A stretch of DNA of 64,000 bases from Dichotomocladium elegans (GCA_025716815.1 JAIXMN010000017.1:62001-126000), one strand, 5' to 3'. Positions 33,417 to 46,605 are shown, numbered from the stretch's first letter. Program-made: numbers and translations. The notes: generated by a model from the sequence alone, not told the origin.

Positions 33417-35304
33417 ATGGAGAAACACGAGGTCGAAATAGGCCAGGATGCCCAAAGCGACCATACCATCGAACAGGTCAACAAGGAACCCGAAAAAAGT
33501 GCCTACGGTGGTGATGCCGCACTTGCCAATGCTCCAATGCGATATAAGATCATTGCTCTCGTCACTGCACTAATGCTTCCAAGTGAGTTGCTCGTCATAT
33601 TCTCTGTCAAGGGTTGCTAATCTTCGATGATAGTTGGATCTCATTTTTCTGCTTCGGCGCTGAGCGCAATGAAAAAGCAAATCAAAGCTGTTCGTAAAGC
33701 AACCAACGAAAATTTTTTGTCCATATTCTTATCCACTGCTCGCGTAGAACTTACTTATCGACAATACTCGCTATGGCGTGCTATCCGCATCTGTTTCTAT
33801 CATCAATACAGTATTTCCGATTGCTGGTGGTCTGTTTATGGACATCTTTGGCTCCGTCTGGGGCACGCTTGCTGTCAACATTACCATCATTGTTGGCAGT
33901 CTTTTGACAGCCATAGCTGCGAAATATAACAGTTTCCCACTCATGGTCGTTGGTCGCGTCATCTTTGGTATCGGAAGCGGCCTGATCGTCACGATGCAAG
34001 AATCCTTGCTTTCAAAATGGTTCCGAACTCAGAGCTTGGCCATTGCCATTGGTATGCAGCTTTCTATCAGTCGCCTAGCATCTTTCCTCGGCACTCTCGT
34101 CGCCAATCCAATTGCTCAGCGCACAGGTGACTGGGTATGGTCTTTCTGGCTCTCGTTGATCCTCTGTGCCTTCTCTGTGATCATGAATCTTGTGTACGCT
34201 GCCGTCGTCAAGCATTTGAGCGGAGATAATCCCATCTCTAAGAATGAGGCTCTGAAGCTGAAGGCAAAAAAATCATTCAAGTTCCGATCGATCGCTAAGT
34301 TCCCGGTGTTTTTCTGGGGCATTATTGTCATTGAATTTATCTACGCCGCGGTCTGGTCATCGTTCCAGACTATCAGTACCGAACTCGTTCAGGTCCATTT
34401 TGGGACGCAGGACGTTCTGGCGGGTTACACCGCAAGCGCCTCGCTTGTGGTCCCCATCGTCGCTACCCCTATCCTAGGCATCATCATGGACGTCTTGGGT
34501 GGGCGTATCATCATCCGTAAGTACACATGACCTCAAAATGAACAATCCACGTGCTCATTCCTTCAGCAGTGCTTCTCTCCGCTGTCTTCTTGATCTTGAG
34601 CAGTGCCCTCTTAGGCTGGACATATGTTAATGCTGTCGTCGGCATGGTGTTTTACAGCATATCGCTCGCCTTTGGTCCTATAGCGATGATCACATCGATT
34701 GGCATGATCTTGCCATCCGACTACATCGGAACTGGCCTTGGATTATACAAGTCTTCCAATAACAGTAAGTCTTGCAGAATAGCTTATTGGCGAATGAGAC
34801 ATCTCTGTTGTTTTCTAAATAGCCAAATATAGTTGGTACATCCATCCTCGACATCGTTGTCGGTGTGGTACAGGATAACACAGCTGACCAAGCGTACACA
34901 GGTAATTTACTCTCTTTCTCTCTCTTTTGTTAGAGGACAATGGATCACTTTCGGAAGCGAACACCATGCTAACTTTCCTATTTTTTTTTTTGAACACATA
35001 CATAGGTGTCATGTTGGTTTATATCATCCTAGCTGCGATCGGTTTCGTTTTCATCGCTATTTTGCTCGTCACCCAGCGCTTCTATCTCAAGAATCTCTTG
35101 GAAACTTCTCGTCTTAAGCGAATGGCTCTGATGAAGGAGAAAAACGACAAAGAACTTGTCTACATCCACCAAGGACTGGACTCATACACAGATGTTCCTG
35201 TCAAGCGCCGCAATTATGTTTTCATTATCGCCTACGTTGCAGCATTCATTGTTGCTTGGGTCCTCTTCTTTGTCTATTCGGCTAGTGGCAGAGTTGCCGG
35301 TTAA
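33417..35304 (+). CDS. MFS transporter, MFSD1-like
   Basis: Six exons (33417-33582, 33634-33689, 33748-34516, 34567-34764, 34833-34901, 35006-35304) give 518 residues. A 40-residue acidic N-terminus is followed by about twelve membrane spans. The signature loop between spans 2 and 3 reads GGLFMDIFGSV, with VVGRVIFGIGSGLIVTMQES after it, and the second half has PILGIIMDVLGGR. This is the layout of major facilitator proteins related to animal MFSD1, a lysosomal transporter; substrate cannot be told. The last exon ends in a cytosolic basic stretch and one final span (NYVFIIAYVAAFIVAWVLFF). The second intron seems to begin GTTCGT, a weak donor, so that junction is less sure. A short run of 20-40 residues around it may change. 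Confidence 0.85.
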
Positions 35305-36544
35305 CGGTTCGTTATTGCTTGTTGTTCCTGTTTCATCCATTTATTCCCATCTACGTACAGAACACATGATCCCAGTACACCGTTCTCTAATTGTTTCTTA
35401 TTTCCCTATAATATACACCATAGCATAATTTTTTTTTATTATATGTATAACTTTAAAACAATTGTCATTTCACGGTACGGATGAGCATGTGCCACAGTTG
35501 AGTCTCTGTTATTTTCTCCGAAAGTACTGTCATATGTTCTAGCCATTCATTGCAATGCCAGCCCGCTGTTGATGTGAATTACCTATCTAACTACGTATCG
35601 TACGATACCCATGTACTAATTGGGTTGGGGATAATGTACCTACAAAATTTGCCGACTCGTTTGAGTTATTCTCCAGCTTCATCAAGCTTTTGGAGAGGTG
35701 GCGGTTGTATCCCTATTCAGCGACTACTTTTTGTACGCATATTTTGTCTTTATCTTGATCAATTTAAGATAATGACAGCCCAATCACTTGATAGGAACCG
35801 GAAAGACGGGAATCTCGAAGCCAAACTTGCCCTTCAATGAAAGTAGCTATGAAGCGTTCTCCCAGGAAACAATGATTGTACGTAAAAAATAAGTTATGCA
35901 CAATTTGGGAGCATGACAAACCAATAATATTTACTCAACCAGCAGGAAGCTGTCGAGAGGGACGACATATAGAGCTTCCCTGGACAAAAAGTTGATAAAC
36001 CTAAAACGTCTTGAAGAGATGCGTCAATGGATTGGTATACTTATTGAGCACATACTTGTAAGATTATGAGAAGTAGCGTGCATGAAGCTTTCAGAAGCCT
36101 TGAATATAACACGAGGGTGTGAACGTTTGGATTCCAATGGCAGGCGTGTTAAGAGCGCGAGAGCCAGGACAATTGCGGTGAATAGACCGGGTAGATCGTT
36201 TGAGCAGTGCGAAAAGCAAACAGGATGCAGACCGCGACGTTTATAGGAGCGGTAACGCCTACTGCAGATACGGGGATATCGCACTACACATATTTCTTGC
36301 TTTTAATGTCTATTGCTGATATGTCCTGAGCGATAGTTTTAATGCAAATGAATACCCACAAGGTCTCCAAGTTATAGCTTGCAACTGTCAGATCGATGCG
36401 AAAAATTCAGAGTGTACTATGTATCCAAACGATTGCAAAAAAAGGATGATGGCGGGTCAATCATGGGAATCAGCCGCTGCTTTGTTTCTTGTCATAATTT
36501 ATTTATATCAGCGATACATTGTTGCAAACGGAGGGACGTTGCAA
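35305..36544. other. Intergenic region, nothing recognised
   Basis: AT-rich sequence between the convergent MFS and tetraspanin-like genes. It holds only short frames without protein-like features; no RNA gene was seen. Confidence 0.5.
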
Positions 36545-37684
36545 TTAAGTAGGACTTTGTTTCCCTGTAGCTGTAGCTGGCTTGCTAGGCCCAAACAAGT
36601 GGTCCCCAAGATGGGTAGAACATAGTAGAGTGACAAGAATCACGATGGTATGAACCGGAATTAGCGCCAAAACAACCGTACGAATCTTAAAAAGGAAGGT
36701 TTGCTCAAACAAAAGCATCTTGTAACTGCAGCCTGGAATCAACGTGTCTGGACGACAGTGTCCATGATAGGCAGCCTTATCAGCTGGATGGTCAAATCCA
36801 CAGCAATGTAACTAGTGTGTATTCGTTAGCATGTACGTAGTGTGCAAGGGGCATGTATCTTTTTCCAGTTTAAAAAATGAGAAGGTGATTACCTGTTTTT
36901 GTAATGCGGCATGATCCTCAATAGTATAGAGTGTATGCCATTGGGCATGGAGATCTGGAAGAAGATCGGCTGCGTCGAGGTCGTGTTTATAGGCATAGTA
37001 ACCTATTCCGCAAACCAGACCAAGGCTTGCCCAGAGGAGAAACGCATGTATGACGGATGGCGTTGGGCTGCTGTTGCAGTGGTAGCTTAGACACACTATA
37101 CCAACAAAAGCTGCAAGAACGCATAGGCATGCAGTGGCAACGCTCAAAGAGAGGATATCGGCGTGGACAATACGTATGATTGTGGCATAACGGTATCCTA
37201 AATAATAAGTTCTTATTATCAAAATTACATGCGGCTTAAAATGTGAATTACCATCTGCGTAGGTCACCATCGAAGCGATCAAGATAAATATACCATATAA
37301 TAGCACCTGCGCAATGTTTACCTCCATAAGTGCCTGACATAAGAAACAGGCGCGATATATGTTAAACATCACAATATGTACCAGTACCAAGAGAACAGAT
37401 GATAGACGGAGCCACCAAAACCAATATCGCCGCAGCTGTGCACTTGCTTGTTTCCGTGACTCCTCTTGCATAAGGAACTCATTATGTAAATCATGAAGGA
37501 CCTGGTGGCTATTGCTGTTGTATTGGTGATGGTGTATCTGAGCATGTCGCTTTTCTTCATCCATATTTATAGATAATAACGAAATGCTCATGCTTTTGCG
37601 TATACTTGATGCTGACAGGTCAACTATGTCACCTTCCTTTGGTGAAGGATAGCGCTCGAATTCCGGAACTGTCAAAGTAGCCAT
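36545..37684 (-). CDS. Tetraspanin-like membrane protein
   Basis: Three exons, 37684-37252, 37197-36893 and 36811-36545, give 334 residues. After a 65-residue polar N-terminus there are three close membrane spans (WWLRLSSVLLVLVHIVMF, VLLYGIFILIASMV, SVATACLCVLAAFVGIVCL), another near AFLLWASLGLVCGIGYY, a soluble loop, and a last span (VVLALIPVHTIVILVTLLC). The loop contains LQKQLHCCGFDHPAD (CCG at 249-251), then HCRPD and PGCSYKM. The CCG plus a later PxxC/PGC pattern is the tetraspanin large-loop signature with its disulphides. Tetraspanins organise membrane microdomains; fungal members act in infection structures and growth. The extra span before the loop and long N-terminus are unusual, so the exact subfamily is open. 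Confidence 0.75.
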
Positions 37685-38640
37685 GTGCTCCTATCCCAAT
37701 GATTTTGCGAATATATTTCTATTCGCAATATGTAAGCAGCTGAATGGAGCAGATCCGCGATCCGGCACTGGTTACTGCTGCGAAGTGAAGAAGAGTAAGC
37801 GTAAAACACATCCGTCTGGCAATGAAGCATACCAGACCGCGTGAAATAATATAATATTTTCCAGTGAACAAACATTTCAAAATAAACTAATACTCTATTT
37901 TCAAAAATAAATGTCGTACAAAGTACCAAAAAATGACGCATAGGATTGTATAACATTGTCGTATCAATAAGTGCATCGATGTTGGAAGCAAGAAAGAAAA
38001 TCGTTAGTCAACAAAGAATATTGGTCCTTCTTCATAGTGAGCATCGACAAGAGCCCCTGCCCGAAGGCAGCCAAATCGGCCCCCACCGGGAAGCCCAGCA
38101 ACCATCGCACTCCCTATGACCTTGGGTACGGGTAAGATTGGTCATCCTAGAGACAGCAACGAGCGCCAGTCACAAGTAAAAAACAAGACGACAGCATATA
38201 GACTCATATCGGGTAAGACCAAGGAAGAGGGGCTGAAAGTCCATTATTATAAGAAATCAAGGTAATATTTCCGGTTTGTATAATATTGTACCTGCTGCAG
38301 TCGTGTAAGTCTACTCTTATTGACCTTCCGACAAGCAGCTGCTCTCTTAAAAGGGGCAGGATTCTTTGCTTGAGAAATAGCAGTTGTTCGTACTCTTGCG
38401 CTCGCAGTTCTCGTCGATGGAGTCGTCATTATCGTTCCTGCTACTATTGTCCTTTCAAGGGGGGAGGGGAAGTCAATGACAGTATGAATATACCCAAGGG
38501 CATTTCGCCAAGAATAAGCCTTGTTGTCTCTGACAAAAAGTATTGTTGTCTAAGAATTCACAATCGCCACCGAGGTAACCCGATTCAAATTTTGGGTGGT
38601 CTTGTTTGTAATTTTGCGACCAAAATCGTCGCGCGAAGGA
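37685..38640. other. Intergenic region, nothing recognised
   Basis: No gene is supported. The part next to 37684 should hold the promoter of the tetraspanin-like gene. The right part borders transposon copy C, and the expected transposase C-terminal half is not visible here. Confidence 0.45.
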
Positions 38641-39705
38641 TTATGGCGGTTGGTGTGGACTTTGTCCTCGCTTCCAAGCGGTGTAGCATATGTAGCTTTG
38701 ATGTGCTACTGATAACTCTCGATCCTGCAATGTGGAATGTGTTGGGAAGTTCCCCATCCGTCTAATAGCAGTTGCAAGAGTGCAGACCTTCTGATGCACC
38801 AGTTTGGACCATGCCATGCTGCGTTTCATATTAGTATGGAATTCAGACTCGTCAAGGGAAAGTCGATACGTACCAGTTCTATCCCATCTGCGCATCCAGG
38901 CAAGGCGCTCTTGAATCTTTGCATCGCTATTCCTGTCTACAGGCTGAAACCGTGCCATTTTCTATGACAGGTTGCATTCGTCTTTTATAAACGATGGGAC
39001 ATTGTTTACGAGACTTTTAAATCCCTCAAATCTGTGGAGCAGTTGCTCCGTCAGCTGCTCTAGGACCATGGATGGATTCTCATCAACGCATTCTAAGATA
39101 ACGCTCCTATGCTCTTCATCGAGAATACGCGAACGACACTTCGCGTTAGGTTTTTTAAAGATGCTTTCAGCGTCCTTCTCGTACTCTAGTATCCATCGCT
39201 GGGCTGAACGAACATGGATTCCTAGCATCTGATGCGGTCGAGACCTTCTCAAACATCCATTTGAAAAATCTGACATTGTATTGGTCAGTATACGCTGTGC
39301 AACTGCGCTTGATCCCTGCCTATTTCATCCGAAAGTCTGCATCCTTTCGCTCGGGAATGTGCGTAGCAGTAAGCTCAGAGTTATCTTTGCAATGTATGCT
39401 ACGCAGATATTCAGTGTGAGAACAAGTGGATTGCAAAGAGTACAATTCTTCGTCAATAGCATAGCCCATACGTTCAGGACAGCTACGCTCATCACCTGCA
39501 TGGTTTTGGCCATCGTAAAATAATAGATTGTTCATTTCAGAATGTAAAAATGTATAAAAGAGAAAGCTTTTATTGTGCGACATCTTTTCGTGTATGCATG
39601 CGACATTCGATTTGTCATCACGCGTAAAGATTTCTGGGCTACATGCGACCCTGCGACTTCAGAGCTGGCAGGGTGCGACTTTGATTTTGGAAAAATAGTG
39701 TATAA
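38641..39705 (-). mobile_element. Degenerate IS630/Tc1-type transposon, copy C (truncated)
   Basis: The minus strand encodes the helix-turn-helix part (39276-38962: RSAQRWILEYEKDAESIFKK, then VILECVDENPS) and, after a frame break, the first catalytic block (38958-38641: LDESEFHTNMKRSMAWSK). The second D and the E blocks present in copy B are missing, so the element is truncated as well as mutated. The end near 39705 shares TTTTGGAAAAATAGTGTATAA with copy A and much of the flanking segment with copy B. Confidence 0.75.
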
Positions 39706-41292
39706 CCCGCTCGTCAGAATGAAATCTTCGTGATACATAGTGAGATTCAGCTTACGTATTATCTTGAACAATGTTGATGAGGCAACAAGGTACAATCTCA
39801 GGTATATAGTGGACGTCGATAAAGAGACAAGTCAAACTGGCTCCAAAGATTCAATCGAAAATGAATTGGTTTCTGATGACCCTCTCCTCCTGGATGTGGA
39901 TGATGATTCAAGAAGCTGTGGTTGCAGACATTCCGTGTTGGCCGACGTATGTATTTCACTAACCTCCAAGAAATGATTGTCAGCACTGTGATTGCTTCGA
40001 CAAGCCTAAAGTTGATAAGATCAACAGTAATCCATATCAGCAATCCCTCCCTCGGTGAGGTAAGAACAAGCGAACCAGTGAAGAGCATCTACGACTTGGC
40101 AGTATTGATCATGCCTGCTGTTGTGCGGATTGCCACACTTTGCCAAAGGGAAAGATGCACAAGGAATTTAGAGTTAGCGCGCCCTTTTTTCAAATGGATA
40201 TGGGTGATGGTGTGACATGTCACACCCACGTTTTACTACCAGCATTAATATGCTCGCGGGTGAGGAGTGTGCTGTACACATACAGCTCTGGCGAGCATAA
40301 GATTTCCCGGGAAAGGAAAAAAAAGGAATGACGTGATTGCTAGATAGTACCTCCTCCCCTTCTCAGTAGCTATTAGGTTGGATTGGCTACAACATTAAAT
40401 GCTAAACCTCCCCCCTATCCAATCCGAAAAAGCGTTGCACGGAACGAGATGAATTCTGTCAAGGACCGGGCCCTTTCTGTGCTGTCTGTCTTTTGTATCT
40501 ATTGCCGGGGAGACATGTGTGGTTTGCATCTATTGTTTGAGAAAGAATTTGGCCTCCGGTGCTTGTGAGGGTGATTTCGAGTATACGTTTGCAATGCGCG
40601 TGAGACCGGCGCCCTATGAAGGGGGGAGGGGAGGTCTAGAAAGAAGGAGAGAAAGAGAGAGAACAGTGTGATGATGATCTTTCTATCCCCCTTTTTCTCA
40701 CCGGGTGGGAGAGGAAGAGATAAACAGCCCAATATTGGGGTAAAAGGGTTGGAGCAGATGTGCAGAACCACACGCACAGAGGAACCTTGGTAACCATGGT
40801 CGACGGGGCGTGTGTATTATCTGTGCAAGAGTATTTCATGCCCATGTGCAGCAGCGCATGGATATGTGAGAACACAGGACGGGAAAGAGAAGGTTATAGG
40901 GAAATAGAAAAAGAAAAAATGGTAAGGAAAACGCTTTAAGGCACGGTCACATGAAAAAGGGCACCAATTTTTTTTTGTCAAATCAGCCTACCCCAATTCC
41001 TTTCCTTAACCAATTTTCTGTCGCACTGTGTGTGTTGCGTGTGTGTGTGCCTTCAAACATTCTTTGTTATAGACGTTCGACTTTGCATGCACATGCTCAC
41101 ACTCAGTAGACCATTGACATCAATTCACTAGTAATTGTCGCATTCCTTTACATCCTACATACCAATATTGCAACCATTATTACATAGTCTCGCATCTCCA
41201 GTTACCTTTATATTACTGTCCCTAACCTCCGTAGCAAACACCCCCTCGCACTCTCACACTCCCACACACCAAATTCGTCGTCCCTAATTCCA
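39706..41292. other. Intergenic region upstream of the Num1-like gene
   Basis: No gene is supported. A frame at 39740-39976 (acidic, ending in TSKK) has no recognisable family. The right part (40900-41290) is rich in CA/TG and pyrimidines and probably holds the promoter of the gene starting at 41293. Confidence 0.45.
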
Positions 41293-44200
41293 ATGAACAA
41301 ATCATCATCCAACATGAACACACCTCCCCCAAAACACTCCTTATCATCTCCAACAACTAGCAATATACATTCCCCTGTATTGCCCACACCATCCTCATCA
41401 ACGTCGGCTTCCGAGGTTACTAAGCAACTCAGACGCGAGCTCGAGCAGCAAATAGCGGACAAGGAAAAACAGCTGCAGGATTCCAGCAGCGGGATTGGAA
41501 AAAGCGTGCTTGCTCGACAAATCAGTCAACTCAAGGAACGACTCCAGGAGATGGATCGGCGGCAGCAACAAGCCGCTTTACTTCAATCTTCTTCTGTTTC
41601 TCAGCAACGCCAACCAGGCTCGTCCTCACCTTTAAGGCGGTCCCAATCCCCCGCTTCTATATCTGGCGACGAAGACCTCTCACCCGCCACCCTAGAAAAG
41701 CTTCAAAAGCTCGAACGAGACATTGGCGCTTACCGGGCATTGTCCCCTAATCTCAGCGCCCAACGAAAAGAGAGAGTGAGAAATGAGAGGAGAGCGGGAC
41801 AGGAAGAGATAGAGAGAGAAAGAGAGAGAAAGAAAGAGATCTTTTTTTTTCGTATCGTCATCTCATAAGTAATCCATCCTGGTAGTTAAGAAACGGCCTT
41901 GACCCGTTGCCCAGCCCATCTACATCCACTATGCTTCTTCCCGCCCATGGGCATGACTCAACATCCCTCCTTCCTCTTCCTCCACCACCCTCTGGATCAA
42001 CACCAACAAAGCGGCGTTCCAAGGTGCCTAATGCAGACCGCCGGAATACTGATATCGAATTTGCAACTGAGATCGGTCAGGGGCTGTTGATTGAAGTTCG
42101 GAAGATGCAGGCCCTGTTACAGGAGAGGGACGACCAGCTCAAAGCTCTGCAGGCACAAAAAGCCGATCTCGAACGGGCAGCGGAGGCTATGGCAAAACAG
42201 CTCCGTCAGAAGGAGGAGAACGAGGGTAAATAATTAAGGGACCAGGTACCACATCCGACCCTTCTTCTGACCAATGCAAACACCCAAACTACAGAAAAAC
42301 TCAAGGAAGAAGCATGGAACCTTGAGCTAGCGAAACAAGAACTGACCGTCTCCGTCACTGAACTCAAGCAGAACTTGAATCGCGCAAACGCTGAGCAGAA
42401 GCGGATGGCTGAGAACAATGACGAGCTAACAGCCGAGATTGAACATATGCGCGATCGCGAGGAGAAGCGCACTGCAAAGATCGAGGCCATGAAGCAAAAG
42501 TACGAGTATGACGTCGCTAATCTCAGGCGCCACTCGGCCGGACTCCAACGCGAAAAGGCCGATTTTGCAAAGCAAGTCGAAGCCCTCAACTCAGAACTCG
42601 CCATTGCCAAGGCCCAGAGCAGGATTACCAAACGGAGCCATAGTGAGCTACGCCCTGTAGTCTCTGCCGAGCAAGATCGGGAGCCTTCGGAAACGGAAGC
42701 CGCACCTGCCAAGGAAAGATCCTCGTCCGGATCCACTCCGCCCCCATCGCCAAAACAATTACCGTCGAGAAACCAGGCACTTGAAGTCGAGACCCTAAAA
42801 ACATCACTTGCCCATGCGCATCGAATGGTTTCGAATCTTCGGTCCAATCTCCACCGGGAAAAGACTGAGAAGTTCGAGCTCAAGAAGCTTCTGAACGAGT
42901 ACCAGGAAACGATTGAACAGCTTCAAAACGACCCTCGTCTATGGGTCGATGCTGGTCTTCCAAAGACCAGCACGAGCACGAATAACAATATGTCCGAATC
43001 CGGGTCGTCGTCCGTGAGACGGCTTCGGAAAGGCAAGCGTCGGGTCCCGGTCTCAAAGACACGCGTTACTAGACAACCCAAGGGTGGCGAATCACCGGAT
43101 GACTCATCAGACGTGGAAGGTCGTAGGAAACGCAAGGACTCGCAGCAACTTGTTTCCGATGCATCCTCGGGTGAAAGCGAGGAAGACAATGAGTACGACG
43201 ACGATGATGATGACGATGAAATTCCTCGCTCTGTATTGGCTGCCGGCGCTACAGGCGCCATCGCTGGCGCTAGCTTGGGAATGGTTGGAGCCGAACTCCC
43301 ACAGCCTAAACAAGTCGGCCGCACCCTCGGCGACGAGTTAAGTGCTGCCTTCTCAGGACACGGCCCTCAGTCACTCCAAGCATCATCAACACCAACTTCA
43401 ACTTCAGCAACAGCTCCAGCTCCTACGTTCTTTGACGCCTCCATCCAGACGGATGGTGAACCTACACCTGCACCTGCATATGTCCGTACGCATGAATCAT
43501 CCGTCCAAACAGCGTCCGTGGAACTCAAGGACGCCACACTGGCGACCTTTGAAAGTGCGCCCTCCATGCAATATGATGCAGAGACTCAGTGCGATACGCC
43601 TGTTTTCCTCGATGCTGGCATCCAGCATGACAAAGTTAATTATGTCGAGCAAGGTGTCCAGCATGAAGCACCTGCAGGAGTGGATGCGGGTGTCCAACAA
43701 GACAGGATAGGATATGTTGAGCAAGGTGTTCAACACGAGTACGGATCTGCCGTCGATGCTGCGGCCCAGTACGATGCGCCTAGCGCGGTTGATGCTGGTA
43801 TTCAGTACGATAAGCTCGAATACGTTGAGCACGGTGTCCAGCATGACACGCCTGCAGGAATAGATGCGGAAATCCAGTATGACAAGGTTGAACACGTCGA
43901 GCAAGGTGTCCAACATGAGACCGCTCTCGTGGTTGATGCTGCCATCCAGTCCGATGCTCCAAATGTGGTTGATACTGCTATTCAGTACGACCAACCAAAA
44001 TATGTCGAGCAGGGTATTCAGCACACTGGACCTGCTGGTATAGATGCTGAGATGCAATACGAAAAGCTTCAATATTTGGAGCAAGGTGTGCAATACGAGA
44101 GTACAGCTGCAGTCGATGCTGCGGCTCAATTCGATGCGCCGGAAATGGTTGATACCGGCATTCAGTACGATAGTGTACCTGCTATCCATGCGGCTTCTCA

Positions 44201-46605
44201 GCATGATGCACCAGTGGGCGTGGATGCTGAAATCCAGCACGATAAGCTTGAGTATGTCAGTCAAGGTGTTCAGCATGAGAACGTAGCTACCGCCGACGCC
44301 GAGACCCAGTTTGACCCGCCAGCAGTCCATGATCAAGGCATCCAGCATATTTGGGAAGGCGTGGATCAGTACACCGAGACGTCTGTTCCTGATTTCTTTA
44401 GCACTGGTGTCCAGAGTGAGAGTACTGTGACATCAGATGCATCTATTCAGTATGAAGGCCCTGAGCCGGTCAGCGTGTTCGTTCAATACGAGAGTGTCCC
44501 CTTCCATGACGCATTCGCTCAGTCTGATGCTGCCGAAATCAAGGACGCATCTGCCCAGTGTAGTCTCCCAGAAGTGCACGATATGTCAGTGCAGTCCGAT
44601 ATTGCTGCGGCTATAGACAGCGCTGTCCAGTACGAGGCTACACCGTCCAGGGACATATCAGTTCAATATGTACCTTTTGAGTCCAAAGACATTTCCGTGC
44701 AATACGATGCAATTCCAGTCAAGGATACTGCAGTGCAGCACACGCCTGAAGTTGCGGCTGTCACCTCTGTGGATGCCTTCATTCAGACGGATGAGCTAGA
44801 GCATCCTGCTGCTGATGTTGTAAGGAGCATTGGCGCAGGCGCATTTGGTCTAGGTGCAATTGCAGCTGCATTGACCAAGTCGGAGACTTCCGGCGATGCT
44901 ACAAAGGACGTGTCCAAGTATGAAGACACACAGGGGGAGAAAGTCTTTACGGCCCCCGCCATAGGTGACGACGAGCATTTGAACAAAGATGGCGCCATGA
45001 ATTTACGCGATATCCCCACCCATATGACTGAGTTAAGCAAGCCAATTCAAGGGCAAATGGATGCTGATGATCAACATAATGTTACGAAGACAAGATCCAT
45101 GCCATCGGAAGAGCAGGAAGCCGTTAAAGCGTGCATGGCATGTGAGGCGGTTGGTTTAACCAAACCAACATCCGCGGTTGAAGGGCTAAACCTCCCCGCC
45201 ACAGACAAGTCTGCTCCACGCGCTTCTTCTGCTGCTATTGAATCGACCAACGCGGCAGGGCCTACGGACGCAAGTGAAGCGCATCCAATGTCTGGTAGCG
45301 AAGATTGTACAGCGAACTCTCTGTCTGGTCTAGGCAGTCAGCTTGGGCCAGCTCAAGAAGACGTGAAGATGTACAGCAAAGCCGAGACTGAAGCCTTGAT
45401 TGCGGCTGCTGTTGCAGAAGCAATGGCTAAGAGCACACCGAAGGTGGCGCGTCAGAAACCGAGTCTTGCATCTCTTGCAGCGCGGTCGTCCATTGGTGGA
45501 AGTTACCATCATCAGCGCCTGGACGATGACGAAGCCACGATTCCCTCTCGGCCATCCAGCCCTCCGCCACAACACTTATTGTCACTTGTCGGCCAGTCAT
45601 CAATCATCTCCAGTACGGGCAGTGTCGGTGTTAGCGATAAGGGCAAAGCGCCGATGCGCTCTATTGATGTTCTTGCCAAGCGCAACTTGCCGGCTGGATC
45701 CCAGCAACAGCCTCAGCATACACGACCTTCATCTGTGCTCTCCAGTGGCTCTGAGCCTCGGGTATCGTTCCAATCCTCTGCGTACGACACGTCGTCGTTG
45801 CGCACAGACGCGGACCCAAGTCAGATTGGTATGCTGACGCAGACGATGATCGGCGATTGGCTATGGAAATATACTCATAAGTCAATCGGTGGTGGTTTGT
45901 CCGACAACCGACACCGGCGTTTCTTCTGGATCCATCCTTATACTCGCACACTTTATTGGAGTACCAAAGCACCCGGATCGCTTGGCAACGGACTAAATAC
46001 GAAAAGCGGTAAGCGTTTTTTTATTCTTCTCTCTTTTCTTTCACGCACGCGCGCATCAATAAGCTATGTGAGGCCTAAATACTGATCACGTCGTGTCTAT
46101 AGCTTTGATCGAGAGTGTTAAGGCAGTACCTGACTATAATCAGCCACCCTCCCCGGATGTGCCCAACGTTAGCTTGTTGATCAAGACTAACGACCGCGTG
46201 ATGAAACTGACAGCACCTAACTTGGCTCGGCATCAGATCTGGTTCGATGCACTTTCCTATCTTGCTTCTCGGCCAGATCGATACCAAGAAGATAAGCGGT
46301 CGTCAACCAGGAGTAGCCAGAGTCACAAACGCCCCATGTCCCGTAAATCCAGCCTTCAGCAGTTTTTCCGACCAGGATCAAGAGTTGAAGCAACCTCCGA
46401 TACCGACAGCCATCACCATGATGATTTCGACGACGACGACGATAATGACGAACCCCTAGAGGACGTGCGAATGTGTTGTGATGGAAAGCATCACGTCTCC
46501 AAACTCGAGCGAGATCATATCCCACATCGACCTTACTACCGCAAACGGAAAAGCCGGCAATCAGCGCAACACAGCAGCAACCAGCAGCAAGCACTAGCAA
46601 CCTAA
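41293..46605 (+). CDS. Num1/ApsA/Mcp5-like cortical anchor with PH domain
   Basis: Four exons (41293-41775, 41886-42225, 42295-46008, 46103-46605) give 1679 residues. A Ser/Pro-rich start is followed by coiled coils (about 45-100 and 195-410), a disordered basic/acidic linker, a repeat array (about 650-1105), another disordered region and a C-terminal PH domain (about 1455-1570). That domain begins MIGDWLWKYTHK, then RHRRFFWIHPYTRTLYWS, as in the Num1/Mcp5 family. It should bind PI(4,5)P2 at the plasma membrane. Family members fix dynein and mitochondria to the cell cortex and drive nuclear migration (Num1 in yeast, ApsA in Aspergillus). After the PH domain come an acidic Asp run and a basic tail. 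The last intron lies inside the PH domain. It is the largest gene in the window. Confidence 0.9.
43430..44790 (+). repeat. Protein-coding tandem repeat array, D-x-x-[IV]-Q-x-[DE] units
   Basis: About thirty units of 11-17 codons lie head to tail in the third exon of the Num1-like gene. Typical units read VDAGIQYDKLEYVEHGVQHD, with an invariant Gln after Ile or Val and an acidic residue before and after. Outer units end in IQT or VQT (ASIQTDGEP, SSVQTASVE, AFIQTDELE); inner ones in IQY, VQH or IQH. The units are diverged at DNA level, so this is an old, selected array and not a young microsatellite. Confidence 0.9.

Noticed and set aside
43497..44348. A 283-codon frame on the minus strand opposite the Num1-like repeats
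   Set aside because: It is a mirror of the tandem repeat; its Leu/Ile/Asp pattern repeats with the same period and it has no independent features.
43430..44790. Regularly spaced repeats that could suggest a CRISPR-like array
   Set aside because: The units are in-frame, diverged protein repeats in a eukaryotic exon with no constant DNA repeat.
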